Assembly (NCBI GenBank): GCA_964552675.1
Contig: CAZKHJ010000011.1
Span: forward strand, 1 to 64,000
From: Sulfurimicrobium sp964552675
Lineage (GTDB): Bacteria; Pseudomonadota; Gammaproteobacteria; Burkholderiales; Sulfuricellaceae
Direction of reading: 5' to 3'
DNA length: 64,000 bases
Positions within the stretch are counted from its first letter, which is position 1; each line of letters starts with the position of its first letter. Made by a program: the position numbers and the translations under genes. The notes under the pieces are model-generated. The model saw only the letters and a program-made list of their open reading frames with translations. It had not been told where the DNA came from and did not search any database. Positions 51,492-60,040 of this stretch are shown here, piece by piece.

Positions 51492-52511
51492 ATGGAAAAA
51501 CTAGAAGAGATACTGAATCAGGGTCTGGCAGCTTTTGCCGCCATTGACAATCCCGCCGATCTGGAGCAGGTCAAGGCGCGATATATCGGCAAAAGCGGGG
51601 CGCTGACCGAAATCATGAAGAGTCTGGGCAAACTTGCGCCCCAAGAGCGGCCTGCCGCCGGTGCACGCATCAACCAGGTAAAAGAACAGCTTGAACAGGC
51701 GCTTGGCGTACGCCGCGACGCGCTGCGCGAACAGCAGTTGCAGGCACAACTGGCGAAGGAAGCACTGGACGTTACCCTGCCAGGGCGAGGCACCGGACGG
51801 GGCGGCTTGCATCCAGTTACACGCACGCTGGAGCGTATCGAGTCGCTGTTTCACTCAATCGGTTTTGAAGTGGCGCAAGGCCCCGAAATCGAGACTGATT
51901 TTTATAACTTCACCGCGCTCAATATTCCTGAAAACCACCCCGCACGGGCGATGCACGATACTTTTTATGTCGATGCGCAGCATGTGCTGCGTACCCATAC
52001 CTCACCGGTACAGGTGCGTTACATGCAGAATCATCAGCCACCGCTCAAGATCATTGCGCCAGGGCGGGTATATCGCTGCGATTCGGATGTGACCCACACC
52101 CCCATGTTCCATCAGGTGGAAGGCCTGTGGGTGGATGAGAGTGTCAGTTTCGCCGAGCTGAAGGGGGTTCTGGTCGATTTCATGCAGCGCTTTTTTGAAC
52201 GCGAGGATCTGCAGGCACGCTTCCGCCCCTCGTTCTTTCCCTTTACCGAGCCTTCGGCTGAAATGGATATCGGCTGCGTCATGTGTGGCGGCTCAGGCTG
52301 CCGCGTGTGCAGCGGCACCGGCTGGCTGGAAGTGCTGGGCTGCGGCATGGTGCACCCCAATGTGTTGCAGCATGTAAATGTCGATAGTGAAAAATATATT
52401 GGCTTTGCATTTGGCCTGGGCGTTGAACGCTTGGCCATGTTGCGATATGGAGTCAATGACTTGCGCCTGTTTTTTGAAAATGATCTAAAGTTTCTTAGGC
52501 AATTTAACTGA
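51492..52511 (+). CDS. pheS: Phenylalanyl-tRNA synthetase alpha chain
   Basis: 339-residue catalytic subunit of the (alpha-beta)2 enzyme. N-terminal coiled coil (1-~90), class II core from about 100, with 'TRTLERIESLFHSIGFEVAQ' (motif 1 region), 'HTSPVQVRYM' and 'RVYRCDSDVTHTPMFHQVEG' (motif 2), 'GFAFGLGVERLAMLRYGVND' (motif 3). A cysteine cluster 'GCVMCGGSGCRVCSGTG' (about 261-277) is typical of some bacterial PheS. Nothing odd seen. pheT follows 79 bases later. Confidence 0.97.
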   Translation: MEKLEEILNQGLAAFAAIDNPADLEQVKARYIGKSGALTEIMKSLGKLAPQERPAAGARINQVKEQLEQALGVRRDALREQQLQAQLAKEALDVTLPGRGTGRGGLHPVTRTLERIESLFHSIGFEVAQGPEIETDFYNFTALNIPENHPARAMHDTFYVDAQHVLRTHTSPVQVRYMQNHQPPLKIIAPGRVYRCDSDVTHTPMFHQVEGLWVDESVSFAELKGVLVDFMQRFFEREDLQARFRPSFFPFTEPSAEMDIGCVMCGGSGCRVCSGTGWLEVLGCGMVHPNVLQHVNVDSEKYIGFAFGLGVERLAMLRYGVNDLRLFFENDLKFLRQFN

Positions 52512-52590
52512 TTGAGCACGTGGCGCATGGTGAACATGGGGATATGCCCCCGCTGCCCAACGCCCCGCGCTCTCCGTGGTAATAGAAGAT

Positions 52591-54948
52591 ATGAAATTCT
52601 CGGAAAACTGGTTACGCACTTACGTCAATCCCGCCTTTGACAGCAATCAACTGGCCCATGCCCTGACGATGGCCGGCCTTGAAGTGGAGGCGCTCGAAGC
52701 TGTTGCGCCCGCATTTGAAAAGATTGTTGTGGCCGAAGTCCTGTCGCTGGAAAAACATCCCGATGCGGACCGCCTCAACGTATGCCAGGTCAATGTTGGT
52801 GCGCCGGAGCCACTGCAAATCGTGTGTGGCGCCAGCAATGTCCATGCCGGCGCCCGCGTGCCGTGCGCCCTGGTTGGTGCTGTGCTGCCTGGCATCGCGA
52901 TCAAACAGGCCAAGGTGCGGGGTGTTGAATCCTTCGGCATGCTTTGCTCGGCCAAGGAACTGGGATTGGCGGAAGAAAGCTCTGGCCTGCTGTTATTGCC
53001 GCCAGATGCTCCCATAGGTGCTTCAATTCGCTCCTACCTTGACCTGGATGACAAGCTTTTCACCCTGAAACTTACCCCCAATCGCAGTGACTGCCTCAGC
53101 TTGGCTGGTGTGGCGCGGGAAGTGGCAGCGGTGACCGGGAGCAAGCTTGATTTGCCGCCATCGGTTTTGGTGCAAGCCGGCAATGCCGACGCAATAGCGG
53201 TTTCCGTGGCCGAATCTGCTGCCTGTCCGCGGTATTGCGGCAGGATCGTGCGCGGCATCAATATGGCCGCGTCAACGCCGGACTGGATGGTACGCCGCCT
53301 GGAACGCTCCGGCATTCGCAGCATCAATGCGGTCGTGGATATAACCAATTACGTCATGCTTGAACAGGGTCAGCCCTTGCATGCTTTCGATTTGCACAAG
53401 ATCGAAGGCGGCATACAGGTTCGCTTTGCCAGCGCTGGCGAGACCTTGACATTGCTCAACCAGCAAACGGTGAATTTGGCACCGGACATGCTGGTGATCG
53501 CCGATCATTCGCATCCCCTGGCACTTGCGGGCATCATGGGCGGGGAGGGTAGCGCAGTAACGACTGACACTGCTGATATATTTCTGGAAAGTGCATTTTT
53601 TGACCCCGATGCCATTGCAGGCAGAGCCCGGCGTTTGGGGCTTTCCACGGACTCTTCATATCGTTTCGAGCGAGGCGTTGATTTCTCGTCCACACGAGCA
53701 GCGCTGGAAAGGGCAAGTGCACTGGTCCTGGAAATTTGCGGTGGCATCGCAGGAGAAGTGGCGGAAGCCATTGGCGAACTGCCCCGGCGTACAGCAATCA
53801 TGCTGCGCGGTGTACGTGCACGACGTGTGCTGGGGATTGATTTGAGTGATTCCGCCATTTCCTCCCTGCTGCAGCGTTTGCATTTCGAGTTTAGCGTGGA
53901 TGAGGGTGTATTTCATGTCACCCCTCCCAGTTATCGTTTCGATCTGTCCATTGAAGCCGACCTGATCGAGGAACTGGCACGTCTGCATGGCTATGATCAT
54001 ATCCCCGCCGTGCCGCCGCGCAGTGCCTTGCGCCTGCTGCCCCGGCCCGAGGCGGAACAGGGGCCGGAACACATGCGCCAACTCCTGGTGGCGCGCGACT
54101 ATCAGGAAGTCGTGACCTACAGTTTTGTGGATCAGGGCTGGGAAGCCGATCTCGCGGGCAATGAGGCACCAGTGGCACTGCAGAATCCGATCGCCAGCCA
54201 GATGAGTGTAATGCGCTCCACTTTGCTGGGTGGGCTGGTCAATGTCTTGCGTTTTAATCTGAATCGCAGGCATGAACGGATCAGGATTTTTGAAATTGGG
54301 CGCTGTTTTGACGTAAAAGATGGCAACTATGAGCAACCGCAGCGGATTGCGGGCTTGTGCTATGGTGGAATCAAAGCAGAGCAATGGGGCGAGGCGCTGC
54401 GTCAGGTTGACTTTTTTGATGCCAAGGCGGATCTGGAAGCGTTGGCTTATCCGGCAGAACTAACTTTCACCGCTGCCAGTCATCCTGCCCTGCATCCAGG
54501 GCAATCGGCACAGGTATCGCTGAATGGCGAAGCAATTGGCTGGATTGGCACCCTGCACCCGCGCTGGCAACAAAAATACGACTTACCCCTGGCGGCAGTG
54601 ATGTTTGAAGTAAATCTTGTGCCGCTCATGCGCCGGCGTATCCCGATTTTCAGTGAAATCTCCAAATTCCCGCCAGTCAGGCGTGACCTTGCCGTTGTGG
54701 TGGAAGAGGGCGTCAACGTCCAAGCTCTACTGGATGGGATGCGAAAAGATCTGCCTGCAAGTGTTACAGATCTCATGTTATTTGACGTATATCGTGGCAA
54801 AGGCATTGATTTAGGTAAAAAAAGTCTTGCATTCAAAGTGCTGATGCAAGATACTCAGAAAACATTAACCGACGAAGAAGTCGAAGCGGCGCTCGCCCAT
54901 ATCCGGAATGCTCTGGAGAATCGTTTCAATGCGACGCTACGAGTTTAA
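52591..54948 (+). CDS. pheT: Phenylalanyl-tRNA synthetase beta chain
   Basis: 785-residue subunit for tRNA binding and editing. Domain order: tRNA-binding B2 (about 40-150, EMAP-like), B3/B4 editing ('SDCLSLAGVAREVAAVTG'), B5 DNA-binding-like, catalytic-like B6/B7 and the C-terminal FDX-ACB domain ('ISKFPPVRRDLAVVVEEGVN' and 'DEEVEAALAHIRNALENRF'). The ATG at 52591 (MKFSENWLRTYVNP) is the usual beginning; an upstream in-frame GTG at 52576 adds five residues. Confidence 0.97.
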   Translation: MKFSENWLRTYVNPAFDSNQLAHALTMAGLEVEALEAVAPAFEKIVVAEVLSLEKHPDADRLNVCQVNVGAPEPLQIVCGASNVHAGARVPCALVGAVLPGIAIKQAKVRGVESFGMLCSAKELGLAEESSGLLLLPPDAPIGASIRSYLDLDDKLFTLKLTPNRSDCLSLAGVAREVAAVTGSKLDLPPSVLVQAGNADAIAVSVAESAACPRYCGRIVRGINMAASTPDWMVRRLERSGIRSINAVVDITNYVMLEQGQPLHAFDLHKIEGGIQVRFASAGETLTLLNQQTVNLAPDMLVIADHSHPLALAGIMGGEGSAVTTDTADIFLESAFFDPDAIAGRARRLGLSTDSSYRFERGVDFSSTRAALERASALVLEICGGIAGEVAEAIGELPRRTAIMLRGVRARRVLGIDLSDSAISSLLQRLHFEFSVDEGVFHVTPPSYRFDLSIEADLIEELARLHGYDHIPAVPPRSALRLLPRPEAEQGPEHMRQLLVARDYQEVVTYSFVDQGWEADLAGNEAPVALQNPIASQMSVMRSTLLGGLVNVLRFNLNRRHERIRIFEIGRCFDVKDGNYEQPQRIAGLCYGGIKAEQWGEALRQVDFFDAKADLEALAYPAELTFTAASHPALHPGQSAQVSLNGEAIGWIGTLHPRWQQKYDLPLAAVMFEVNLVPLMRRRIPIFSEISKFPPVRRDLAVVVEEGVNVQALLDGMRKDLPASVTDLMLFDVYRGKGIDLGKKSLAFKVLMQDTQKTLTDEEVEAALAHIRNALENRFNATLRV

Positions 54949-54958
54949 GGAATAATTG

Positions 54959-55267
54959 ATGACACTCACCAAAGCCGAACTGGCTGACATGTTGTTTGAA
55001 AAAGTTGGCCTCAACAAGCGCGAGGCAAAGGATATGGTGGAATCATTCTTTGAGGAAATTCGCCTGGCACTGGAAGATGGTGACGGCGTCAAACTGTCCG
55101 GTTTCGGTAATTTCGAACTGCGCGAAAAGCCCCAGCGTCCTGGCAGAAACCCAAAAACTGGAGAGGAAATCCCCATTACTGCACGTCGTGTGGTGACGTT
55201 TCACGCCAGCCAGAAACTCAAGGCATTAGTGGAAGAGTCCTATGCCGGAAATAACGCCCAAGTCTGA
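54959..55267 (+). CDS. ihfA: Integration host factor alpha subunit
   Basis: 102-residue DNA-bending protein that pairs with IHF-beta. 'MTLTKAELADMLFEKVGLNK' and 'GFGNFELREKPQRPGRNPKT', with the beta-arm tip RPGRNP, are IHF-alpha hallmarks. It starts 10 bases after the pheT stop, the usual pheT-ihfA order, and the next gene overlaps its end by 26 bases. Confidence 0.97.
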   Translation: MTLTKAELADMLFEKVGLNKREAKDMVESFFEEIRLALEDGDGVKLSGFGNFELREKPQRPGRNPKTGEEIPITARRVVTFHASQKLKALVEESYAGNNAQV

Positions 55268-55634
55268 ACTGCCCCCCATTCCCGCCAAGCGCTATTTCAC
55301 CATTGGTGAGGTAAGCGAATTATGCGGGGTAAAGCCTCATGTACTGCGCTACTGGGAGCAGGAGTTTACCCAGCTCAAACCCGTCAAACGCCGGGGCAAT
55401 CGACGTTACTATCAGCATCATGAGGTGCTGCTGATTCGTCGTATCCGCGAACTCCTGTATGAACAGGGATTCACCATCAGCGGCGCGCGCAACAGACTGG
55501 ATGAAACTCCGGATACAAAGATTGCACCCGCCATCGAGGAACAAACTGCGATCACTATCACTGCTAGTGATTCCGTTGATCTTGCGTTCATCCGAAACGA
55601 AATCAAGAGCGTATTAGCACTGCTACGCGCCTGA
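55242..55634 (+). CDS. MerR-family transcriptional regulator
   Basis: 130-residue DNA-binding protein. Winged helix-turn-helix (about residues 18-85): 'RYFTIGEVSELCGVKPHVLR', 'YWEQEFTQLKPVKRRGNRRY', 'YQHHEVLLIRRIRELLYEQG'. The C-terminal part is short and lacks cysteines or a ligand domain. The gene regularly follows ihfA in proteobacteria; its targets are not established. It overlaps ihfA by 26 bases and starts ATG at 55242. The tRNA-Pro gene follows at 55699. Confidence 0.9.
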   Translation: MPEITPKSELPPIPAKRYFTIGEVSELCGVKPHVLRYWEQEFTQLKPVKRRGNRRYYQHHEVLLIRRIRELLYEQGFTISGARNRLDETPDTKIAPAIEEQTAITITASDSVDLAFIRNEIKSVLALLRA

Positions 55635-55660
55635 ACCGCCCGATATTGCAACATTCGGGC

Positions 55661-55689
55661 TGGCCTCGCAGGGAGTTTTTGTCTATAAT
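55661..55689 (+). promoter_or_regulatory. Promoter of tRNA-Pro(GGG)
   Basis: Perfect tataat at 55684-55689, 10 bases before the tRNA. The -35 candidate tggcct at 55661-55666 (17-base spacer) is weak, so the -10 carries most of the case. Confidence 0.5.
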
Positions 55690-55698
55690 TGCGGCCTT

Positions 55699-55775
<77 letters not shown>

Positions 55776-55780
55776 GATAC

Positions 55781-55813
55781 AAAACGGGTCAGATAATTTA
55801 TCTGGCCCGTTTT
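55781..55813. terminator. Bidirectional terminator between tRNA-Pro and tadA
   Basis: aaaacgggtcagataa (55781-55796), t, ttatctggcccgtttt (55798-55813) with one G-U pair. A-tract on the left and T-tract on the right, so it can serve both the tRNA and the convergent tadA. Confidence 0.85.
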
Positions 55814-56316
55814 TATTTCGCCTGATTTTCCCTGTCAATTTTGAGCTGACGCCGTCGCTCGGCAAAAAAATCCGACAACATCTGTCCGCACTCGGCAGCA
55901 AGAATGCCCCCGGTTACGCTGGTATGGTGATTCAGGCGCTTTTCCTGAAACGGATTGACGATACTGCCGCAAGCACCTGTTTTTGGGTCGCTGGCGCCGT
56001 AAAACAGTCGAGCGATACGCGCATGCATGATGGCGCCTGCACACATGATGCAAGGCTCCAGCGTGACGTACAGGTCGCAATCCACCAAGCGATAATTATT
56101 CAGATACCGCGCAGCATCGCGCATCGCCTGTATTTCGGCATGAGCCGACGGATCGTGCTGGCTGATTGGCGCATTATAGCCACGACCGACAATCTGGTTC
56201 TGAAACACCACCACGGCACCCACTGGCACTTCACCCAAAGCGCCGCCCTGATGGGCCAGTTCAAGTGCCTGTTTCATTATCACGGTTGCGTTTTCAGTCA
56301 CGATTGCGTTTACCAT
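55813..56316 (-). CDS. tadA: tRNA-specific adenosine deaminase
   Basis: Converts A34 to inosine in tRNA-Arg(ACG). The 167-residue protein has the zinc deaminase motifs HAE (in 'DPSAHAEIQAMRDA', about residues 58-60) and PCIMC (in 'VTLEPCIMCAGAIMHARI', about 88-92). An MKQALELAHQGGA-type start at about residue 14 is possible instead of the ATG at 56316. The 3' end overlaps the terminator. The LysR gene is divergent, 104 bases away. Confidence 0.95.
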   Translation of the reverse strand: MVNAIVTENATVIMKQALELAHQGGALGEVPVGAVVVFQNQIVGRGYNAPISQHDPSAHAEIQAMRDAARYLNNYRLVDCDLYVTLEPCIMCAGAIMHARIARLFYGASDPKTGACGSIVNPFQEKRLNHHTSVTGGILAAECGQMLSDFFAERRRQLKIDRENQAK

Positions 56317-56420
56317 GTTTTGAGATAAATCTGTCTTTTGTCACCATATTTTTATTCTATGAATAATTCACATTTTATGATTGAATAGCCGGTCTAGATT
56401 AACACACGCACGGATTTACC

Positions 56421-57314
56421 ATGGCAGATCGCCGTTTACAGGTTTTTTACACGGTTGCCAAGCAACTCAGTTTTACCAAGGCTGCAGAATTGCTGTTCAT
56501 GACTCAGCCTGCTGTAACTTTCCAGGTCAAGCAACTGGAAGAACATTTCAATACCCGGCTGTTCGAACGCAGCCACAGCAAGATTACCCTGACCCCGGCA
56601 GGCGAACTGGTCCTGGATTATGCCGAGCGTATCCTGAATCTGACCGCTGAGATGGAAACCCGCATGGGGGAAATGACCGGTCAGATTAGCGGAATTCTGA
56701 TGCTGGGGGCCAGTACCACCATTGCGGAGTACATGCTGCCGCGCAAGCTGGGTGATTTCAAAACCCGCTACCCACAGGTACAGGCACGCCTTACCGTTGC
56801 CAATTCCGAAACCATTGAAAGCAAAGTTGCAGACCATACCCTTGATGTCGGCCTGATCGAGGCGCCATCGCAGCACCCACAACTGAAAAGCATTGTGTGT
56901 TGCGAGGATGAACTGGTAATGATCTGTTCCCCGCAGCACTCTCTTGCCAAATTAACTGAAATTGCGCCCTCGCAACTTGCCGAGCAACCCTACATCAGTC
57001 GTGAATCCGGCTCTGGTACGCGTAATGTGGTGGATGATTATTTCCGTAATGGAGGCGTCCACCCGGAAGATCTCCATATCGTGATGGAACTGGGGAGCCT
57101 GGAAGCAATCAAGGGCGCGGTGGAGGCCGGATTGGGAATTGCGATTGTGTCCCGCGCCACTATACTGAAAGAACTCAAGCTGGGCGATCTGGTGGCCGTT
57201 TCCTTGAACCCGCCACTGATTCGTCCTTTGTCTGTCGTGTATGCGGATGGAAAATTTCGCTCGCGCTTGTTGCAAGCTTTTCTGGATTACGCATCGACGA
57301 GATTGAATGAATAA
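56421..57314 (+). CDS. LysR-family transcriptional regulator
   Basis: 297 residues. N-terminal helix-turn-helix (about 1-60: 'LQVFYTVAKQLSFTKAAELL', 'FMTQPAVTFQVKQLEEHFNT') and C-terminal periplasmic-binding-like effector domain (about 90-295). It lies divergent from tadA with 104 bases between, where LysR proteins often regulate a neighbour, though tadA is an unlikely target. The effector is unknown. A CbbR- or CysB-like role cannot be excluded but I see no specific signature. Confidence 0.92.
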   Translation: MADRRLQVFYTVAKQLSFTKAAELLFMTQPAVTFQVKQLEEHFNTRLFERSHSKITLTPAGELVLDYAERILNLTAEMETRMGEMTGQISGILMLGASTTIAEYMLPRKLGDFKTRYPQVQARLTVANSETIESKVADHTLDVGLIEAPSQHPQLKSIVCCEDELVMICSPQHSLAKLTEIAPSQLAEQPYISRESGSGTRNVVDDYFRNGGVHPEDLHIVMELGSLEAIKGAVEAGLGIAIVSRATILKELKLGDLVAVSLNPPLIRPLSVVYADGKFRSRLLQAFLDYASTRLNE

Positions 57315-57353
57315 ATTCAATGCATTAAATAAAATAATTGAAATGAATATCAA

Positions 57354-57740
57354 ATGCTAATGCGTGGTGGAATATCCCTCGATCCCCTGGAAAAGAAGAT
57401 GCTGCGGCTGTTTCGCACCCTTGGCCAGGAACAGCAAAAAACAGTGGCAGCATTTGTAGAATTTCTTTCCAGCAATACCGATCGCTCATCCGCGGCAGAA
57501 CCTGAACGGCCAGTAGCATTACCTCGCCCGGAACAGGAAAGCGTGGTCAAGGCAATCAAGCGCCTGCGCGCAACTTATCCCATGCTGGATCAGAACAAGC
57601 TGTTTCACGAAACTTCTCAGCACATGACGGAACACCTACTGCATGGAAAACCTGCCGCAGAAGTGATCAATGAGCTGGAAATCATGTTTTCCCATCATTA
57701 CCAGCGCTATATAGAGGATACCCAGGGCACTGCCCGGTAG
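57354..57740 (+). CDS. Conserved-looking hypothetical protein
   Basis: 128 residues I do not recognise. It is charged, predicted all-helical, and cytosolic, with 'LDPLEKKMLRLFRTLGQEQQ', a proline-rich linker (about 45-62), and 'ESVVKAIKRLRATYPMLDQN'. No membrane segment or known motif. It lies 39 bases after the LysR gene and 18 before the Hpt gene, all on one strand, so it may belong to a small signalling operon. Codon use and reading-frame length make it a plausible gene. Confidence 0.65.
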   Translation: MLMRGGISLDPLEKKMLRLFRTLGQEQQKTVAAFVEFLSSNTDRSSAAEPERPVALPRPEQESVVKAIKRLRATYPMLDQNKLFHETSQHMTEHLLHGKPAAEVINELEIMFSHHYQRYIEDTQGTAR

Positions 57741-57758
57741 GATCCATCAGGAATCCAT

Positions 57759-58547
57759 ATGACCAACCCGGCCATGATTCAGGATATGCTTCAGTCGTTT
57801 CGCCGCTCTTTTCTCGCCGAGTTGCCAGAGCGGCTGGACAGGCTGGAACAGCAGCTATTTTCCCTGGAAGGAAGGGAGGAGGGCGTTCGGGAAATATTTA
57901 ATGATTTATACCGCAGTGTCCACAGCATAAAGGGGAGCGGTGGCACGTTTGGTCTGCATGTCATCACATCAATCTGCCATGAGATGGAAGACTTCCTTAA
58001 TCTGTATCCACTCGATGCACCTCGATTCGACCGAAGTTTTGTTGATAATGGCTTGTTGTATATCGACCTGATGCGGTCGGTGTGCGATCAGGCATCTATT
58101 GAAAACACTACTTTCCCTGATATTGAAAGCAGGCTTGCCACGTTGCATGACGCAATTTTTACGCGCAAGTTTACGGCCCTGGTGGTGGTGAATTCAAAAT
58201 TGACTCGCAGCATGTGCCATGAAGTATTGCAGGCCTCATCAATCAGACTGGTGGAAGAAAACGATGCGCTTGCGGCGCTGCACCGCCTCTTGACCCAGCC
58301 CTTTGACCTTCTGGTTGTGTCCTCTGAACTACCCTTGCTCAGGGGAGAGGCCTTGATTTCATCACTGCGCTTGTCCCATGTGGGGCACCAGAAAACCACG
58401 ACCATATTGATCAGCGCCACTCCAGTGGTTGCCTCGCGCCGCAAGCGCGATATCGACCCCGATTACGTGCTGGCCAGAGATGCACAGTTATTGCCTGAAC
58501 TGACGCAAACAATTCAGCGGATCATGAAGAAGCGTGCTTCTTCATGA
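57759..58547 (+). CDS. Hpt protein with a degenerate receiver domain
   Basis: 262 residues. N-terminal histidine phosphotransfer domain (about 8-110), with the phospho-His in 'SVHSIKGSGGTFGLHV' (about residue 52). The second half (about 145-255) has receiver length and strand pattern, but the acidic pair is 'VVVNSKLTRS' and the phosphoacceptor position is 'LLVVSSELPLLRG' (Ser instead of Asp). It is therefore a pseudo-receiver. No kinase domain. It could pass phosphate in the phosphorelay of this organism. ATG at 57759; the 3' end lies in a 19-bp inverted repeat. Confidence 0.82.
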   Translation: MTNPAMIQDMLQSFRRSFLAELPERLDRLEQQLFSLEGREEGVREIFNDLYRSVHSIKGSGGTFGLHVITSICHEMEDFLNLYPLDAPRFDRSFVDNGLLYIDLMRSVCDQASIENTTFPDIESRLATLHDAIFTRKFTALVVVNSKLTRSMCHEVLQASSIRLVEENDALAALHRLLTQPFDLLVVSSELPLLRGEALISSLRLSHVGHQKTTTILISATPVVASRRKRDIDPDYVLARDAQLLPELTQTIQRIMKKRASS

Positions 58548-58554
58548 TCCGCTG
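58515..58554. terminator. 19-bp perfect inverted repeat over the end of the Hpt gene
   Basis: cagcggatcatgaagaagc (58515-58533), gt, gcttcttcatgatccgctg (58536-58554). It covers the last eleven codons and the stop of the Hpt gene and lies 24 bases before the convergent phoH end. No T-tract. It may act as a two-way transcript boundary or be the trace of a mobile insertion. Confidence 0.6.
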
Positions 58555-58578
58555 AGCCGCACATGACTGATTTGCTGG

Positions 58579-59982
58579 TTATAGCGTTTCGGAAGCGTAA
58601 TCAGCCAGACGGGAACGTTCGCCACGCATCAATGTGACGTGTCCATTGTGAGGCCATCCCTTGAAGCGATCCACCACATAAGTCAACCCGGAGCTGCCCT
58701 CGGTCAGATAAGGCGTATCAATCTGCGCGATATTGCCCAGGCAGACCACCTTGGTACCCGGCCCTGCCCGGGTGATGAGGGTCTTCATCTGTTTGGGCGT
58801 AAGGTTTTGCGCCTCATCGATAATCAGAAATTTATTCAGGAAAGTCCGCCCGCGCATGAAATTCAGCGCCTTGATTTTGATGCGTGAACGGATCAAATCC
58901 TGGGTTGCGGCACGCCCCCATTCACCGGCTTCCTCATCGGTCTTGTTGAGCACATCAAGATTGTCTTCGAGTGCACCCATCCATGGACTCATTTTCTCCA
59001 GTTCAGTGCCTGGCAAGAAACCGATATCCTCGCCTACCGGCACGGTGACACGTGTAACGATGATTTCCGAATAGAGCTTTTGATCCAGAGTCTGCTGCAA
59101 TGCAGCCGCCAAGGTCAGCAGGGTTTTCCCCGTACCTGCTTGCCCAAGCAGGGAAACAAAATCAATATCCTTATTCATCAATAGATTGAGGGCAAAATTC
59201 TGCTCACGGTTCCGAGCCGTGATGCCCCATACTGCATTTTTATGATGGCTGTAATCTTTCAGCGTTTGAAGAACCATGGTGTTGCCATTCTGCTCCTTGA
59301 CCATGGCATAGAACGGCTTGGGGTCTTCCTGATAAACCAGTTCATTGATGAACAGGCTGGAGGGGAGGGGGCCAGTAAGGCGGTACATGGTATGTCCCGC
59401 CTCCTGCCAGGATTTCAGATCCTTGCTGTGCTTTTCCCAGAAGTCGGCAGCAAGTTCCCGGGTGCCGGTATAGAGAAGATCAGTATCTTCCAGCACCTTG
59501 TCATTGAAATAATCCTCAGCCGCCAGGTCCAGCGCACGCGCCTTGATGCGCATGTTGATATCCTTGCTGACCAGGACAACATTACGCTTGGGGTGAAGGC
59601 GGTGGAGGTGCATCACAACAGCAAGAATCTGATTGTCCGCCTTGCCAATCGGAAAATTGGCCGGTAACTCGCCAGTAATAGCCTCGGTTTGAAGGAAAAG
59701 CTTGCCGCTACTACTGCCATTTCTATGGCCCTTGAGAGGAATGCCACTCTCAATGCCATTGCTGGCGCCGCTCACGATTTCATCAAGGAAACGACTGGCT
59801 TGACGTGCATTGCGCGCCACCTCGGAAACACCTTTCTTGTTATTGTCGAGTTCCTCCAGGGTCATCATCGGCAGGTAGATATCGTGTTCCTCGAAACGGA
59901 ACAGACTGGTAGGGTCGTGCATCAGCACGTTGGTATCCAGCACGAAAATTTTGGATTGCTTGACCGACTTCCTGGAACCCAT
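58579..59982 (-). CDS. PIN-PhoH family ATPase
   Basis: 467 residues. N-terminal PIN nuclease-like domain (about 10-155, 'IFVLDTNVLMHDPTSLFRF', 'LPMMTLEELDNNKKGVSEVA', 'VVLVSKDINMRIKARAL'), which keeps the acidic Asp positions, and C-terminal PhoH-like ATPase (about 240-465) with Walker A 'LGQAGTGKTLLTLAAAL' and Walker B 'FLIIDEAQNLTPKQM'. Such proteins have RNA-helicase/ribonuclease activity. Start ATG at 59982. It lies alone and convergent to the Hpt gene. Confidence 0.93.
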   Translation of the reverse strand: MGSRKSVKQSKIFVLDTNVLMHDPTSLFRFEEHDIYLPMMTLEELDNNKKGVSEVARNARQASRFLDEIVSGASNGIESGIPLKGHRNGSSSGKLFLQTEAITGELPANFPIGKADNQILAVVMHLHRLHPKRNVVLVSKDINMRIKARALDLAAEDYFNDKVLEDTDLLYTGTRELAADFWEKHSKDLKSWQEAGHTMYRLTGPLPSSLFINELVYQEDPKPFYAMVKEQNGNTMVLQTLKDYSHHKNAVWGITARNREQNFALNLLMNKDIDFVSLLGQAGTGKTLLTLAAALQQTLDQKLYSEIIVTRVTVPVGEDIGFLPGTELEKMSPWMGALEDNLDVLNKTDEEAGEWGRAATQDLIRSRIKIKALNFMRGRTFLNKFLIIDEAQNLTPKQMKTLITRAGPGTKVVCLGNIAQIDTPYLTEGSSGLTYVVDRFKGWPHNGHVTLMRGERSRLADYASETL

Positions 59983-60040
59983 TGACGCTCCCTTAATTAA
60001 GATTAAAGTATCAGATTAGAGTTACAGCATTACAGATTGA

